A stretch of DNA of 64,000 bases, taken from NCBI RefSeq assembly GCF_003054445.1, contig NC_042506.1:2053501-2117500 (forward strand), read 5' to 3'. Source of the DNA: Pichia kudriavzevii (Eukaryota > Ascomycota > Pichiomycetes > Pichiales > Pichiaceae). This document shows positions 32,216 to 43,259 of this stretch, in pieces; position 1 is the first letter of the stretch, and the number at the start of each line of letters is the position of its first letter. Both the position numbers and the translations under genes were made by a program. A model generated the notes under the pieces. It had not been told where the DNA came from, searched no databases, and saw only the letters and a program-made list of their open reading frames with translations.

Positions 32216-34186
32216 TCACCTTCGCTGAATGTTTCTTCGAATACTGACAGGCTTTCCGCCCACACCTTCATTACTGAGAGTTGGGCTGATGTAAGGTAAG
32301 CACCGAAAACCAAAACTGTCCCAATATTGTGCCTCTTCTTTAGTGATTGAAATGCTATACATTTCCTCTAACGGTACAGCCTGTCTTCCCTTGACCATGA
32401 TTAGAACTTGGTCCTTCTGAATAACTAGTTCAGATATCGTTGTTGTATCAGCCTGCGTATAAATGTTGAATAACTTATTCTTTTTATCCACAGAGTGTAT
32501 AATCGCCAGTCCATGGAAATTTGAATCCAGGCTTTGAATGACAGATTCGTCGATAATATTTGGAACAGAAGTTGACATAAATCGGCTATGGTTATTCAAA
32601 GCTTGAAGTTTTGCCCTTATTTCAGATTTAGCAACAGTAATCAATGATACATATTGTGCTTCCAGTGCATTGGGAACATCGTCTGGCAGCAATCCCAACG
32701 AATCGTAAATTGATATGCCCATGACACCTTTGAAGTCTAGTAACTGGTCTATCCTCTTATTAGAAGGAGTATATGGGATTCGAAATGGGGGCTTTAAAAT
32801 TAACGGGTTGAAATCATAATTGTTAGTTTCCCTATTGTAATGCATATAAGTTATTAATTTAAAATTCTTAATTACCGATGGTGAATACGGATTTGAAGGC
32901 ATATTGGATCCATTTATGGACGTCAGTTTTATAATACTTGTGTTTTTGTCCCAATTTGTTTCTCTCAATATATCCAAGTCCCTTGATTGATCTGAAAGTT
33001 GGATTAAATGGCTTATGTGTATGGAGGACACAATATGTGAGATAACTTCAGCACCAAAACCTTTCACCCAACCTGGAGAGTTAATGAAAGTAACGATATT
33101 CTTGCCAAAAGATTGTTTTTCTATCTGCTCTATTAATGAATTCAACTGGTGGAAGTAATTTAAAGGCTGAACATCTGGAGAATTAAATCCTATAAATTTC
33201 ACAATCTCGGATGTCTTGGCTAATTTGAAAGGTTCCAGCGTCCCTAATAGTGGTGATTTCAATTCACTCAATGAAATGCAACCAGGTAAGCATAATTCAG
33301 GCTGACCGGGATCTATGTCCAATATCCGAAAAATTTTATCTTCTTTTAGCAGACTACTTTGGGAGAGAAGAGTGTTGTATAAGAGTTTCAAAAACGAGGA
33401 TTTGCCGGTGTTCTTATTACCAATAATAAGAATCGTCTGGTTGCCTTTATTTTTCATTGTATCTCCTGTAATATTGGAAAACGCAGACTTCCAAGACGTT
33501 GGTATCGAAGTACCAAAGTTGTTAGATTCGGGCTTGGTCATGTGGGTGAATGTATATCTGAATTTATTATACTTGGACTCATCAACAGAATTGTCCGTGT
33601 GGTAAAAGTTTCTCAGATGCGGATAGAAACGACTCAATGAATCAAGATTGTCATTCACATTTTTCAGCTTGATTATGGCTGAGAATGGTTTACTGAAGGG
33701 TTGCGTAGCTTTCAAATTCTGAGAATTGGACGTAGTAACACAGGGGAGGGACGTGATATTTGTTGCCCTGATTGTTATGCATTCTCCAGGATATAATATG
33801 TAGCAGTCGATTTCTGCAAATCCGTGAAGAACTTCAATTTGATATTGGCCTTTCATCACCAACCGATCCCCAGTCTGTAATCCCAGAATCTGATGATTAT
33901 CGTAATAACACACGTTGATACCTGGAAGTAAAGAAAAGTTCGAAGTAGTGATAATTTCAGCACAGTCATTGCCTGATAAAGCATACCTCGTACCTGTATT
34001 CAAGCCCAAGTCTATCTTCATGCCACCACTCTCAGCAAAATCGATGTCTGGATTGGAATCTCTACATGATTCCGAATTGGTGTTCAGTGTTTCCTTCAAT
34101 CCAGTTGGGGAGGAAATCTGGTGTTCTGTCTCCGACTCTGAGTCTGAATTGTTAAGAGCAGCAAAGGCACTCAAACGGGAAGCCAT
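32216..34186 (-). CDS. GRC3: Polynucleotide 5'-kinase Grc3
   Basis: A 656-aa protein (632 aa in S. cerevisiae) of the Clp1/Grc3 kinase family. Grc3 works with the nuclease Las1 to cut and phosphorylate pre-rRNA within ITS2 and supports Pol I termination. A Walker A motif GNKNTGKS lies at 256-263 with the P-loop lysine K262. The preceding region (about 60-150) is the N-terminal beta-rich domain, and the C-terminal part is the family-specific domain. The first in-frame ATG, at 34186, codes MASRLSAFAAL; the longer frame begins with a GTG. It diverges from COX12, and its promoter holds the composite element shared with RPS2. Confidence 0.94.
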   Translation of the reverse strand: MASRLSAFAALNNSDSESETEHQISSPTGLKETLNTNSESCRDSNPDIDFAESGGMKIDLGLNTGTRYALSGNDCAEIITTSNFSLLPGINVCYYDNHQILGLQTGDRLVMKGQYQIEVLHGFAEIDCYILYPGECITIRATNITSLPCVTTSNSQNLKATQPFSKPFSAIIKLKNVNDNLDSLSRFYPHLRNFYHTDNSVDESKYNKFRYTFTHMTKPESNNFGTSIPTSWKSAFSNITGDTMKNKGNQTILIIGNKNTGKSSFLKLLYNTLLSQSSLLKEDKIFRILDIDPGQPELCLPGCISLSELKSPLLGTLEPFKLAKTSEIVKFIGFNSPDVQPLNYFHQLNSLIEQIEKQSFGKNIVTFINSPGWVKGFGAEVISHIVSSIHISHLIQLSDQSRDLDILRETNWDKNTSIIKLTSINGSNMPSNPYSPSVIKNFKLITYMHYNRETNNYDFNPLILKPPFRIPYTPSNKRIDQLLDFKGVMGISIYDSLGLLPDDVPNALEAQYVSLITVAKSEIRAKLQALNNHSRFMSTSVPNIIDESVIQSLDSNFHGLAIIHSVDKKNKLFNIYTQADTTTISELVIQKDQVLIMVKGRQAVPLEEMYSISITKEEAQYWDSFGFRCLPYISPTLSNEGVGGKPVSIRRNIQRR

Positions 34187-34295
34187 GTTTTTCTTTGTAT
34201 GAACGCTGGTGCAACCTTTACGTACTTTACCTTCTTGCACTTTGTCTAGTTGACCATTTGAAATGAGTTTTTCCTTCTCTAGTATTCATGGAAGA

Positions 34296-34320
34296 CTGAA
34301 AAATTGAAAAAGGCTCAGCA
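34296..34320 (-). promoter_or_regulatory. RRPE/PAC-like composite element before GRC3
   Basis: Read on the minus strand this gives GCTGAG followed after a short pyrimidine spacer by AATTTTTCAG, about 110 bp upstream of the GRC3 ATG. It matches the RPS2-side copy (8035-8059) at 22 of 25 positions in the same orientation relative to the gene. Confidence 0.55.
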
Positions 34321-34471
34321 AATATAAATGGACGAAATGTTTTCATTTTCGCTTTTATTTTCTTTTTAAAGTTTAAATTTTAATCTCCAGCGACCCGTCG
34401 AGAAAAAAAAAAAAAAACAATCAGTGTGTTCCCGCGCAGGTCAATTGCATTCTCTCAAGGGTTGGGGCTGG

Positions 34472-34478
34472 CCAATCA
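34472..34478. promoter_or_regulatory. CCAAT box (Hap2/3/4/5 type) before COX12
   Basis: CCAATCA lies about 160 bp upstream of the COX12 ATG. Respiratory-chain genes in yeasts are activated through CCAAT by the Hap complex, so the site fits COX12. It sits in a GC-rich patch (GGCGCGCG follows). Confidence 0.6.
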
Positions 34479-34633
34479 GGCGCGCGTCTCGTTTCCCCCT
34501 CAGAGAAGCAGCTGATTTTCCAGTTTTCATGAATTTCTAGACATGGCTTCATCAAGACACTGTATATCAACTACACGGTTTTTCCTTTGATAGACCCCAT
34601 AATACACCTACAAATCAATCCACAATACACATA

Positions 34634-34885
34634 ATGGCTGACTACAAGTTACAAACCCCAGGTTTCGATGCTAGATTCCCACAGCAAAACCAAACCAAGC
34701 ACTGTTTCCAATCATACCTAGATTACCACAAGTGTGTTGCTATTAAGGGTGAAGATTTTGCACCATGTAAGGTTTTCTGGCAAACTTTCCAATCCCTTTG
34801 TCCAAGTGACTGGGTTGAAACATGGGATGAACAAAGAGAAAACGGCACTTTCCCAGGTGATTTATCTATTGAAAGATTCAAATAA
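34634..34885 (+). CDS. COX12: Cytochrome c oxidase subunit VIb, Cox12
   Basis: An 83-aa twin-cysteine protein of the mitochondrial intermembrane space, the same length as yeast Cox12. It carries CX9C (CFQSYLDYHKC) and CX10C (CKVFWQTFQSLC), the exact and unusual spacing of Cox12/COX6B. It is a peripheral subunit of complex IV that helps assemble the enzyme and is imported through Mia40. It has no presequence, as expected. The ATG start is preceded by ATA and closely spaced A-rich sequence. Confidence 0.97.
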   Translation: MADYKLQTPGFDARFPQQNQTKHCFQSYLDYHKCVAIKGEDFAPCKVFWQTFQSLCPSDWVETWDEQRENGTFPGDLSIERFK

Positions 34886-35115
34886 GTTTGCAATTTAAAC
34901 TATATTTATTATTCTTATTCCTAAAAAAAAACCCATTGTTTCATTTCTTTATTTTAACCTTATTCAGTTTGGTTAATTGCAACCACTCATACCATCGTTA
35001 TATATAAATAGTCTTTTGGTTTTATTCTTTTTGATTATTATTATCATAATTACGACTATATAATTCACCTATTTATATGATTAATTCTTTATTATAGAAG
35101 TATTAATCCTTCACT

Positions 35116-35871
35116 TCACTGTGTTTGCTCACTCCACCCATTCGATAATAAGAAACTGATTTTCTTTACGTACCTCATGGGGGTAACCTGCTCCCTATGG
35201 AACAGCATGTAGGTGTAAATTACCGGTTGTTTAACAGGTTTGTCCACTTTTAATACACTATCGATTGTCCCTCTATCATATAGGTCATTTTCTCGATAAA
35301 CCTCTCCATTGCTGTCCATCCTAGCCTTGTCTCCAAATTCCCTCTCCTGGATTTTGAAATCCAAAAAGTTTAGTTGGCTATAATTAAATGGTAGTTTATC
35401 TTCACGCACGGTCTCGCCTTTTATCACCAATGATTCACTTCTGGGTAAAATCGCAATTGCATCGTTTCGAAAAGCGCCGGCTCTCCCCTTTTGTTTTTGT
35501 TTTATCTTCTGTTTTAGTATCTCTATTACGGTGATAGATTTTTGGTATGAATCACCCACAGACACAATTATTATTTCTTTACCGTCATCTTCATCTCGTT
35601 GTAGGTATTCCAAAATCAGATCCAGCTTCTTGCTGATTTTCATGTTCTTATTGGCCACAATGTAAAGTACATACTGCCCTTCATTATTGAAAACTTTGCC
35701 CTCTCTTATCGTCAAACCAAGCATTTCCTTTATGTCGATTGATTCGGAAAGTTTATCAAAATAGCCGGGATCAGTTCCAAAACCGCTATTACTAGTCGAA
35801 TAAGCGGTATTCTGTCGTGTTTTAGGAATTTTAGAAATATTCTTATTTTCAGTTTCACTAACTCTCTTCAT
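35116..35871 (-). CDS. Possible Pop6-like (Alba-fold) RNase P/MRP protein
   Basis: A 251-aa protein. Its central part (about 100-130) contains EIIIVSVGDSYQKSITVIEI followed by a Lys-rich helix, which resembles the Alba-type core of yeast Pop6 (in memory, a serine-glycine then a QK..ILEI helix and a Lys-rich segment). A later strand with KQPVIYTYMLF fits the end of that fold. The N-terminus (1-30) is basic and disordered. It is longer than S. cerevisiae Pop6 (158 aa). If right, it belongs to RNase P/MRP, which cuts tRNA and rRNA precursors. The start ATG at 35871 is clear. This is a weak family call; the gene itself is likely real. Confidence 0.45.
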   Translation of the reverse strand: MKRVSETENKNISKIPKTRQNTAYSTSNSGFGTDPGYFDKLSESIDIKEMLGLTIREGKVFNNEGQYVLYIVANKNMKISKKLDLILEYLQRDEDDGKEIIIVSVGDSYQKSITVIEILKQKIKQKQKGRAGAFRNDAIAILPRSESLVIKGETVREDKLPFNYSQLNFLDFKIQEREFGDKARMDSNGEVYRENDLYDRGTIDSVLKVDKPVKQPVIYTYMLFHREQVTPMRYVKKISFLLSNGWSEQTQ

Positions 35872-36101
35872 ACGTAGTCGAGATACTTGTCCTATACTAG
35901 GTACCTGATGAAAAATACACGGAGAATTTAAATTATTTAATTCTCTTGGTGTTGAGTTGCAAAAAGAAAAATCTAAAAAAAGGACGTGCTCGCTTGTTTT
36001 GAAATGAGAAGAAACGCAGATTCATGTCAACTTGAAGTGTTTTAGTTGATTGTTGCACTTTGAAGGCTCAAAGTTGCAGCAGCAAGTCTACAAAACAGAA
36101 T

Positions 36102-38102
36102 ATGTCACTGATTAGCTCTGCCCAGAGCCTGAGGTCTAGGCAAATCTCGAACCTCAAAAAGATGCTCCATTTGAATACCGAAATTGAAACAGGATTGGTT
36201 GAGTCAACAACACAAACTACAGAGTCTGATTTAATTTGGAAAGTTCTAATCCTTGATAAAAAGTCGACATCTATTGTATCTTCTGTGTTAAGGGTGAACG
36301 ATTTATTAGAATATGGGATTACAATGCATGCGATGATTGACAAGCGTAGAGCTCAGCTCGAAGATGTTCCTGTGATTTATTTTGTTGAACCAACACCTGA
36401 AAATGTGGCCACTATCATTAAGGATATAGAAAATGATCAATATTACCAATTTTACATCAACTTTACCTCTAGTTTGAGTAGGTCTTTATTAGAGGAATTT
36501 GCTAAAAAAGTTGCCCTAACAGGGAAATCTGACCGTATTAAGCAGGTTTTTGACCAATATTTGGATTTCATCGTTACTGAACCAAATCTATTTTCACTAG
36601 AGCTAAAAGATACTTACTATCAGTTCAATAGTCCATCATCGACAGAGGCATTGATAAACGAGAAGATTGATCAAATTTCGAATGGTATTTTTTCTTCCGT
36701 TCTTACGATGGGATCGATCCCAATTATTAGGGCCAACAAAGGGGGTCCGGCTGAATTAATTGCACAAAGACTTGATGCCAAATTGAGGGATCATGTCATC
36801 AATACCAGAAAGTTATCTACCCATGCTACAGATATTCATTCTAGTCTATCAAATGGCAACTTTGTTTTGATTTTACTAGATAGAAATGTGAATCTAACAT
36901 CAATGTTTTCACATTCTTGGATTTATCAATGCATGGTCAACGATGTTTTCAAGCTAGAAAGAAACACCATTAAGATTGAAAAGGTTATCAAAGACTCAAA
37001 TGGAAATGAAAAGATAGAAATGAAAAAATTTGATATTGAGCCAAAAGATTTTTTCTGGGAACAGAATGCCGCATTGCCATTCCCCAATGCCGTTGAAAAT
37101 GTTGAGTCTGAATTGAATAGTTATACCGAGGATGCTAAGCAAATTACTGCAAAGACAGGATATTCTTCGATCCAAGAAATTGATCTAAAAGATGATACTG
37201 ACACTCAGCATATTCAAGATGCAATTAAATTATTACCTGAATTAACTTTCAGGAAAAACATAATTGATTTACATATGACAGTCCTATCGGACTTGATCAA
37301 AGAGTTGGATTCCAAAAACTTGGATTCTTTTTTTGAAATTGAACAAAATTTGAATGATCCTAAAATCCAAAAGCAGTTTTTAGAATTACTGTCAAGCAAC
37401 GCAAAGGAAAATAATTCACTTGACAAATTAAGAACTTACATAATTTTATACCTCTCGTGTGATCTTCCAAAGTCCTTTTGTGACACATGTGAGTCGCAGC
37501 TATCTAAATTAGATATCGACTTATCTGCTTTGCAGTACATCAAGAAGGTAAAGGAATTTACTAAACTTTCGGAAATGCAATTATCAACTTCTTCCAATAC
37601 CAATAGCAATTCACATATACAAAACAAAGGTGCTCTTTTTTCAAATTTATCGTCTAAGTTGATAAATCTAACCGATGGCTCAAGTAAGTTGTCCGAAGGT
37701 TTTGGTTCTTTAGTCAGTGGTATTAAAAACTTGTTACCTGAAAAATCAAATCTACCTGTCACAAACATAGTCGAATCTATTATGAACCCTAACCAAGCAA
37801 ACGCAAATTCATTAAAGCTAACTGATGATTACGTCTATTATGATCCAAGTATAACTAGAGGTGCTCATTCCAAGCAACCAAAACGTAAAACTTACAGCGA
37901 AGGTATGGTATTCATTGTTGGGGGCGGTAACTATGCTGAATACTCTAATTTACAGGATTGGTGCAATGAATGGAATATCAAACAGGGCGTTAATAGTGGT
38001 TCCGTTGGTGGCTCGAGCGCAGCAAAAATGGTTTGCTATGGTTCTACCGATATAATCACAGCTAAGGACTTTATTGAAGAATGTGGTAAATTGGCATTAT
38101 AA
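36102..38102 (+). CDS. SLY1: SM-family ER-Golgi fusion protein Sly1
   Basis: A 666-aa Sec1/Munc18-family protein, identical in length to S. cerevisiae Sly1. It binds the syntaxin Sed5 and helps SNARE assembly for ER-to-Golgi and intra-Golgi fusion. The full SM fold is covered, from the N-terminal domain (LIWKVLILDKKSTSIVSSVL, about 45-65) through the middle domain and a Ser/Asn-rich loop (about 500-520) to a C-terminal segment with GMVFIVGGGNYAEYSNLQDW near 620, which is typical of Sly1/Vps33-type proteins. The ATG at 36102 is chosen; the longer frame begins with TTG. It diverges from the Pop6-like gene. Confidence 0.95.
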   Translation: MSLISSAQSLRSRQISNLKKMLHLNTEIETGLVESTTQTTESDLIWKVLILDKKSTSIVSSVLRVNDLLEYGITMHAMIDKRRAQLEDVPVIYFVEPTPENVATIIKDIENDQYYQFYINFTSSLSRSLLEEFAKKVALTGKSDRIKQVFDQYLDFIVTEPNLFSLELKDTYYQFNSPSSTEALINEKIDQISNGIFSSVLTMGSIPIIRANKGGPAELIAQRLDAKLRDHVINTRKLSTHATDIHSSLSNGNFVLILLDRNVNLTSMFSHSWIYQCMVNDVFKLERNTIKIEKVIKDSNGNEKIEMKKFDIEPKDFFWEQNAALPFPNAVENVESELNSYTEDAKQITAKTGYSSIQEIDLKDDTDTQHIQDAIKLLPELTFRKNIIDLHMTVLSDLIKELDSKNLDSFFEIEQNLNDPKIQKQFLELLSSNAKENNSLDKLRTYIILYLSCDLPKSFCDTCESQLSKLDIDLSALQYIKKVKEFTKLSEMQLSTSSNTNSNSHIQNKGALFSNLSSKLINLTDGSSKLSEGFGSLVSGIKNLLPEKSNLPVTNIVESIMNPNQANANSLKLTDDYVYYDPSITRGAHSKQPKRKTYSEGMVFIVGGGNYAEYSNLQDWCNEWNIKQGVNSGSVGGSSAAKMVCYGSTDIITAKDFIEECGKLAL

Positions 38103-38231
38103 CAAGTGGTAAAGTACACGCTGAGATGTAATTTCACATTCTGTGGTTGGAAAACTACAGCGCTATTCTTCATAGATTTCTTAAGTATACAATTGTAAAT
38201 GATATAAACATATGACAGGTTAACTTATTGT

Positions 38232-39692
<1,461 letters not shown>

Positions 39693-39908
39693 TCAACAAA
39701 CTGGGGGAGTCCAGGTCTGAAAGTAGTTTGTTGCTGTCATGGAATAAAATTTGCCATTTCCTACTTTGATGAATCTCGCACAAGTAAGTAATGTTGAAAA
39801 TTTTAAGTCTAACAAATTTCCATGATTCGCAGGTTAGTCTGAAAAGTTCGAAAGTCTTTTTATGTACAATAAATATGGTATAAAAAATACTACTCTATCA
39901 TAGTGCTA

Positions 39909-40610
39909 CTAGCCTTTGAACTCATATGGACCCGGCTTCTGTTCCACGTCGAATTTCATGTGGGACTCTTCAACCAATTGGTCCTTGTGCTTCAACCAAA
40001 CTTCAACTTTATCACCTGGATTGACTGCACCAACTCCTTTAGGGGTGCCTGTCAAGATCACATCACCGGGATATAGCGTCATAATACTGGACATCTTACT
40101 GATGAATTTGTGGATAGGGAATATCATTAAGTTAGTTAAATCGTGTTGTCTGTGCTCTTCATTAACCTTCAAGTTCAACTCGACCGCGTATGGGTCTTCA
40201 ATTTGAGACTTGGAAATGAAAGGAGACAATGGTAGGAAAGTATCAAAACCTTTTCCAATGGTCCATGGTAAACCTTTCTTCTTAGCAGCATCTTGGATGT
40301 TTCTGGCAGTGAAATCAATTGCTAAAGCGTAACCATCAATTGCCTCTAGCGCATCCTTAGGGCCAAAGGTTTCAGGATCCAAGTTCTGTAACTTCTTACC
40401 AATGATGCAAGCCAGTTCGACCTCATGGTGGACAACAACGCCTTTAGGAACTAGGATTGGTCCCTCTCCAGGTTTCAAAACAGCAGAGCTTGGCTTTAAA
40501 AAGAAAAATGGTTCTGTCGGAACACTATTCTTTAATTCTTCAATGTGAGCCATGTAGTTCCTTCCTATACATAGGAACTTTCCCGCCTTTTGGAGATATT
40601 TGAAAGACAT
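39909..40610 (-). CDS. FMP41: Fumarylacetoacetate-hydrolase-domain protein Fmp41 (FAHD1-like)
   Basis: A 233-aa FAH-family protein, similar to the 259-aa mitochondrial Fmp41 and to human FAHD1, which hydrolyses acylpyruvates and decarboxylates oxaloacetate. The metal-binding region HHEVELACIIGK (about 62-73), the DFTARN motif (about 99-104) and the C-terminal DVILTGTPKGVG motif are present. It begins MSFKYLQKAGKFLCIGRNY with little presequence, so mitochondrial targeting is uncertain from sequence. The exact substrate is inferred from the family only. It lies in tandem with SKO1 on the same strand. Confidence 0.92.
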   Translation of the reverse strand: MSFKYLQKAGKFLCIGRNYMAHIEELKNSVPTEPFFFLKPSSAVLKPGEGPILVPKGVVVHHEVELACIIGKKLQNLDPETFGPKDALEAIDGYALAIDFTARNIQDAAKKKGLPWTIGKGFDTFLPLSPFISKSQIEDPYAVELNLKVNEEHRQHDLTNLMIFPIHKFISKMSSIMTLYPGDVILTGTPKGVGAVNPGDKVEVWLKHKDQLVEESHMKFDVEQKPGPYEFKG

Positions 40611-40835
40611 GGTACCTGCTTATATAATTGCTGGCTTAAAAAATTCTTTTCTTTGTTATTAATGAAAGGACGTTGAAATGGAATTTAACCTCCTCACTGC
40701 CTGAACTACTCGCGGAACCGATAATGAAAATGATAACATTCATATAAGGTACAGAAATCAGTATGGTTACAAAGAATAATATATAATACTGGGGCAGCAA
40801 GGATTGTGCCTGCATGACATAAATTGCACGAGCAA

Positions 40836-43259
40836 TTAGGTGAGGCGATCCTGTCTCTCAATGGCTTTATTTGTAGTGTGTGCAACAGCAGCGGCAACAG
40901 CAGCCTGAACGTTGGTACTTGAGCCATTCAGCAATTGTGAAACGTCATCTGCATTTATACTTTCCGGTACTTTGTGCGCTTCAGGGATTTGTGCAACATA
41001 GTTAGTGGCATTCAATACAGTGTTCAAGCTTTGGATTCCTCCAACTTGCTCACCCAAAGTGGAACAATCACGATGAGCAAACAAAATAGTGCGTAAAGTC
41101 AATGCGTGTTCACGTAGTGTTCCGACTTGCTCACGTAAGGCTTCATTTTCAGCTCTGTATTTATCTAAATCGGCCTTCATATTATTTATCATTTCCTTCT
41201 TACGCTGTCTACATTTAGAAGCAGCAACCCGATTCCTTTCAAGGAAATTTTTCCTTTTCTCCTCAGCGGATACGTTCTTCCTCCGTTTAGGTTTGTTTTG
41301 TGGCAACTCGACATCCTTTTGTGAGGAGGAACTGATATTCTCCTTTATTTCAATCTTCTCGGAAGAAGTTGTGCCAGGGCTGGAAGTAGCCATATTTTTA
41401 GTTCTCTTTTGCTTTGGTGATAGATTAGTGTCACTATCTTTTCTCTTTTTTACAGAACCATCAACTAGTGTCGGGAAAAATGAGTTTACAGGACTTTCTG
41501 TCTTCAGTTGTAATCCTTTGGAAACACCTGTTGAATTGGGGACATTTACAGATATTTGCGATTTACCAAATGTAGTTTCAGGTTTACTGAAAAGCGCTGA
41601 TGTATTTGTAGTGCTGGTGCTGGCCACAGAAGAAGATAGACTGCTTTTACCGCTTAAACCGCCTTCCACGACTGATTGGGGATTTGTTTCTGGAGGCTGA
41701 ACACTGGTATTAAAGTTGGGCTGTTTTCCTGGGAGTTGTTGTTGAGGCTGTTGTTGAGGCTGTTGTTGAGGCTGTTGTTGTAGTTGTTGCTCAAGTTGTT
41801 GCTGGGGCTGCTGCTGTAGTTGTTGCTCAAGTTGTTGCTGGGGCTGCTGCTGTAGTTGCTGTTGAAGTTGTTGTTGAGGCTGCTGTTGAAGTTGAGGTTG
41901 TAGTTGCGGTTGGCCTTGTAAATTCGAAATACCGCTGCTGTGTTTTACAGCTTTGGCTACTTGTTCATTCATCATATGAGTTTCTTGTGATTGGTTACTT
42001 GCCAATTCCAGTACTGGTAAGGTATGTATAAATCCGGACAGCCCGGTTGAAAATGGTTTTTTGTTAGGGGTGTTACCATTATTGAAAATCCCAGTGGATG
42101 GGGTCAAAGAGCCAGAAGGTATTCCCAGATATGAATAGAGAGAACTATGAAACATGTTACTAGGCCCAGGAGTTAGACCCGTTCGTAGTGATGATTCATT
42201 AGGTGTCAATCCGGATGATTTGGCATTAAGCAGAAAATTATACAATTGTTGTTGCTGTTGCGCAGGTATTATGTTGGCCTCCTTATTTTGAGTTTGAGCT
42301 GAATCCATCATTCCATTCTGTAAAGAGTTGGTGCTGAGTTGCTGGCCCATTGACGATGACATTGGTTGGTATTGTTGTTGGTTTGACTGGGTGGTGTTTG
42401 CATCTTGCTGTTGAGTAGCAATACCATTTTGTTGGATACTTGAAGATTTTTGAGCGTTTGGGTATTCTTTACACTGATTTTGTTGCTGCTGTTGCGCCAA
42501 TGTTATAGTACTTGGAGATAAAGCTCCTAAATTTGATAGATTGAATGAGTTGTTTTGAGTACTTTGTTGTTGAAGATTATAGATATATTGAGGAAGAGAC
42601 TGTTGGGTTTGTTGGTTTGAGTTTTGAGCTTGGTTTGACTGTTGTGGTATTCCCGGTGTTTGAAGAAAAAGTGAATTCCATATTCCAGGGGTAGCAATCA
42701 AAGAGCTACCCCCTGGAGATAATATTCCTGGTAAGGGAGGCAGGGACTTTTGTGCAATCTTTTTAGAGCCACCAGGCGAAAGAACAGGAGCTACAAATCC
42801 ACCATTGGCGGTAGATGCTGGCGGTTTTAGTACATTCTTATCATCCATTTGCTTACTTAAATTGGTCTCTCCTGATAGGGCAATGTTTTTGGAAGGGGCA
42901 GAACCTGAAGGTTCTGTGAAGACGACACTAGTGTTGTCGTTGTTTCTTGTTTCATCAACTTTAACTGCATTTACCTGGTGACGGGGGAAATTTAACATAG
43001 TTTGCTGGTCGATATTCCTAGCCATGTTTTCTAGATGTGTATCACTCTGAGGTTTCGGTAAAGATTTACCGAGCCCCTTGGACACATCTTCATTACTCAA
43101 CCTATTGACCTTTGTAATGTTATCATCACTCTGTGCAAACGATTGTTCAAAGGGGTTATGTTCGAAATCCAAAGTCTTTGCTGGGAACACAGACGATATA
43201 TCCGGATTGGATCTCGAATTCGACTGGTTGATATTTGTCAGGTGAGAAGAGATGGTCAT
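40836..43259 (-). CDS. SKO1: ATF/CREB bZIP transcription factor of the Sko1/Atf1 type
   Basis: An 807-aa protein with a bZIP at about 655-720: basic region FLERNRVAASKCRQRKKE and a following leucine-heptad helix. The C-terminal flank (LRTILFAHRDC) resembles S. pombe Atf1. Motifs PGILSPGGS and TPGIWNSLF and the GLTPNESSLRTGLTPG segment match the N-terminal regulatory motifs of fungal Aft1/Atf1/Sko1 proteins, which respond to Hog1/Sty1 stress kinases. A Pro/Gln-rich tract is at about 447-510. Sko1 binds CRE sites and switches between repression and activation in osmotic stress. The start is an ATG. It diverges from NCR1. Confidence 0.9.
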   Translation of the reverse strand: MTISSHLTNINQSNSRSNPDISSVFPAKTLDFEHNPFEQSFAQSDDNITKVNRLSNEDVSKGLGKSLPKPQSDTHLENMARNIDQQTMLNFPRHQVNAVKVDETRNNDNTSVVFTEPSGSAPSKNIALSGETNLSKQMDDKNVLKPPASTANGGFVAPVLSPGGSKKIAQKSLPPLPGILSPGGSSLIATPGIWNSLFLQTPGIPQQSNQAQNSNQQTQQSLPQYIYNLQQQSTQNNSFNLSNLGALSPSTITLAQQQQQNQCKEYPNAQKSSSIQQNGIATQQQDANTTQSNQQQYQPMSSSMGQQLSTNSLQNGMMDSAQTQNKEANIIPAQQQQQLYNFLLNAKSSGLTPNESSLRTGLTPGPSNMFHSSLYSYLGIPSGSLTPSTGIFNNGNTPNKKPFSTGLSGFIHTLPVLELASNQSQETHMMNEQVAKAVKHSSGISNLQGQPQLQPQLQQQPQQQLQQQLQQQPQQQLEQQLQQQPQQQLEQQLQQQPQQQPQQQPQQQLPGKQPNFNTSVQPPETNPQSVVEGGLSGKSSLSSSVASTSTTNTSALFSKPETTFGKSQISVNVPNSTGVSKGLQLKTESPVNSFFPTLVDGSVKKRKDSDTNLSPKQKRTKNMATSSPGTTSSEKIEIKENISSSSQKDVELPQNKPKRRKNVSAEEKRKNFLERNRVAASKCRQRKKEMINNMKADLDKYRAENEALREQVGTLREHALTLRTILFAHRDCSTLGEQVGGIQSLNTVLNATNYVAQIPEAHKVPESINADDVSQLLNGSSTNVQAAVAAAVAHTTNKAIERQDRLT
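41735..41920 (-). repeat. CAG/CAA-rich repeat coding (Q/P/L)n in SKO1
   Basis: Imperfect repeats coding QQPQQQLEQQLQ-like units, including a duplicated block of about 36 bp in tandem. All unit lengths are multiples of three, so the frame is kept. Confidence 0.85.

Larger units (their letters stand above)
34187..34633. promoter_or_regulatory. Divergent promoter, GRC3 and COX12
   Basis: This 447-bp region contains the composite element for GRC3 at 34296-34320, an A tract at about 34404-34417 and the CCAAT box for COX12 at 34472-34478. The two genes thus appear to use separate signals placed nearer to each. No further gene was seen. Confidence 0.5.

Noticed and set aside
36060-36101. 14-residue N-terminal extension of SLY1
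   Set aside because: It would begin with TTG, and the ATG at 36102 gives the same length as S. cerevisiae Sly1.
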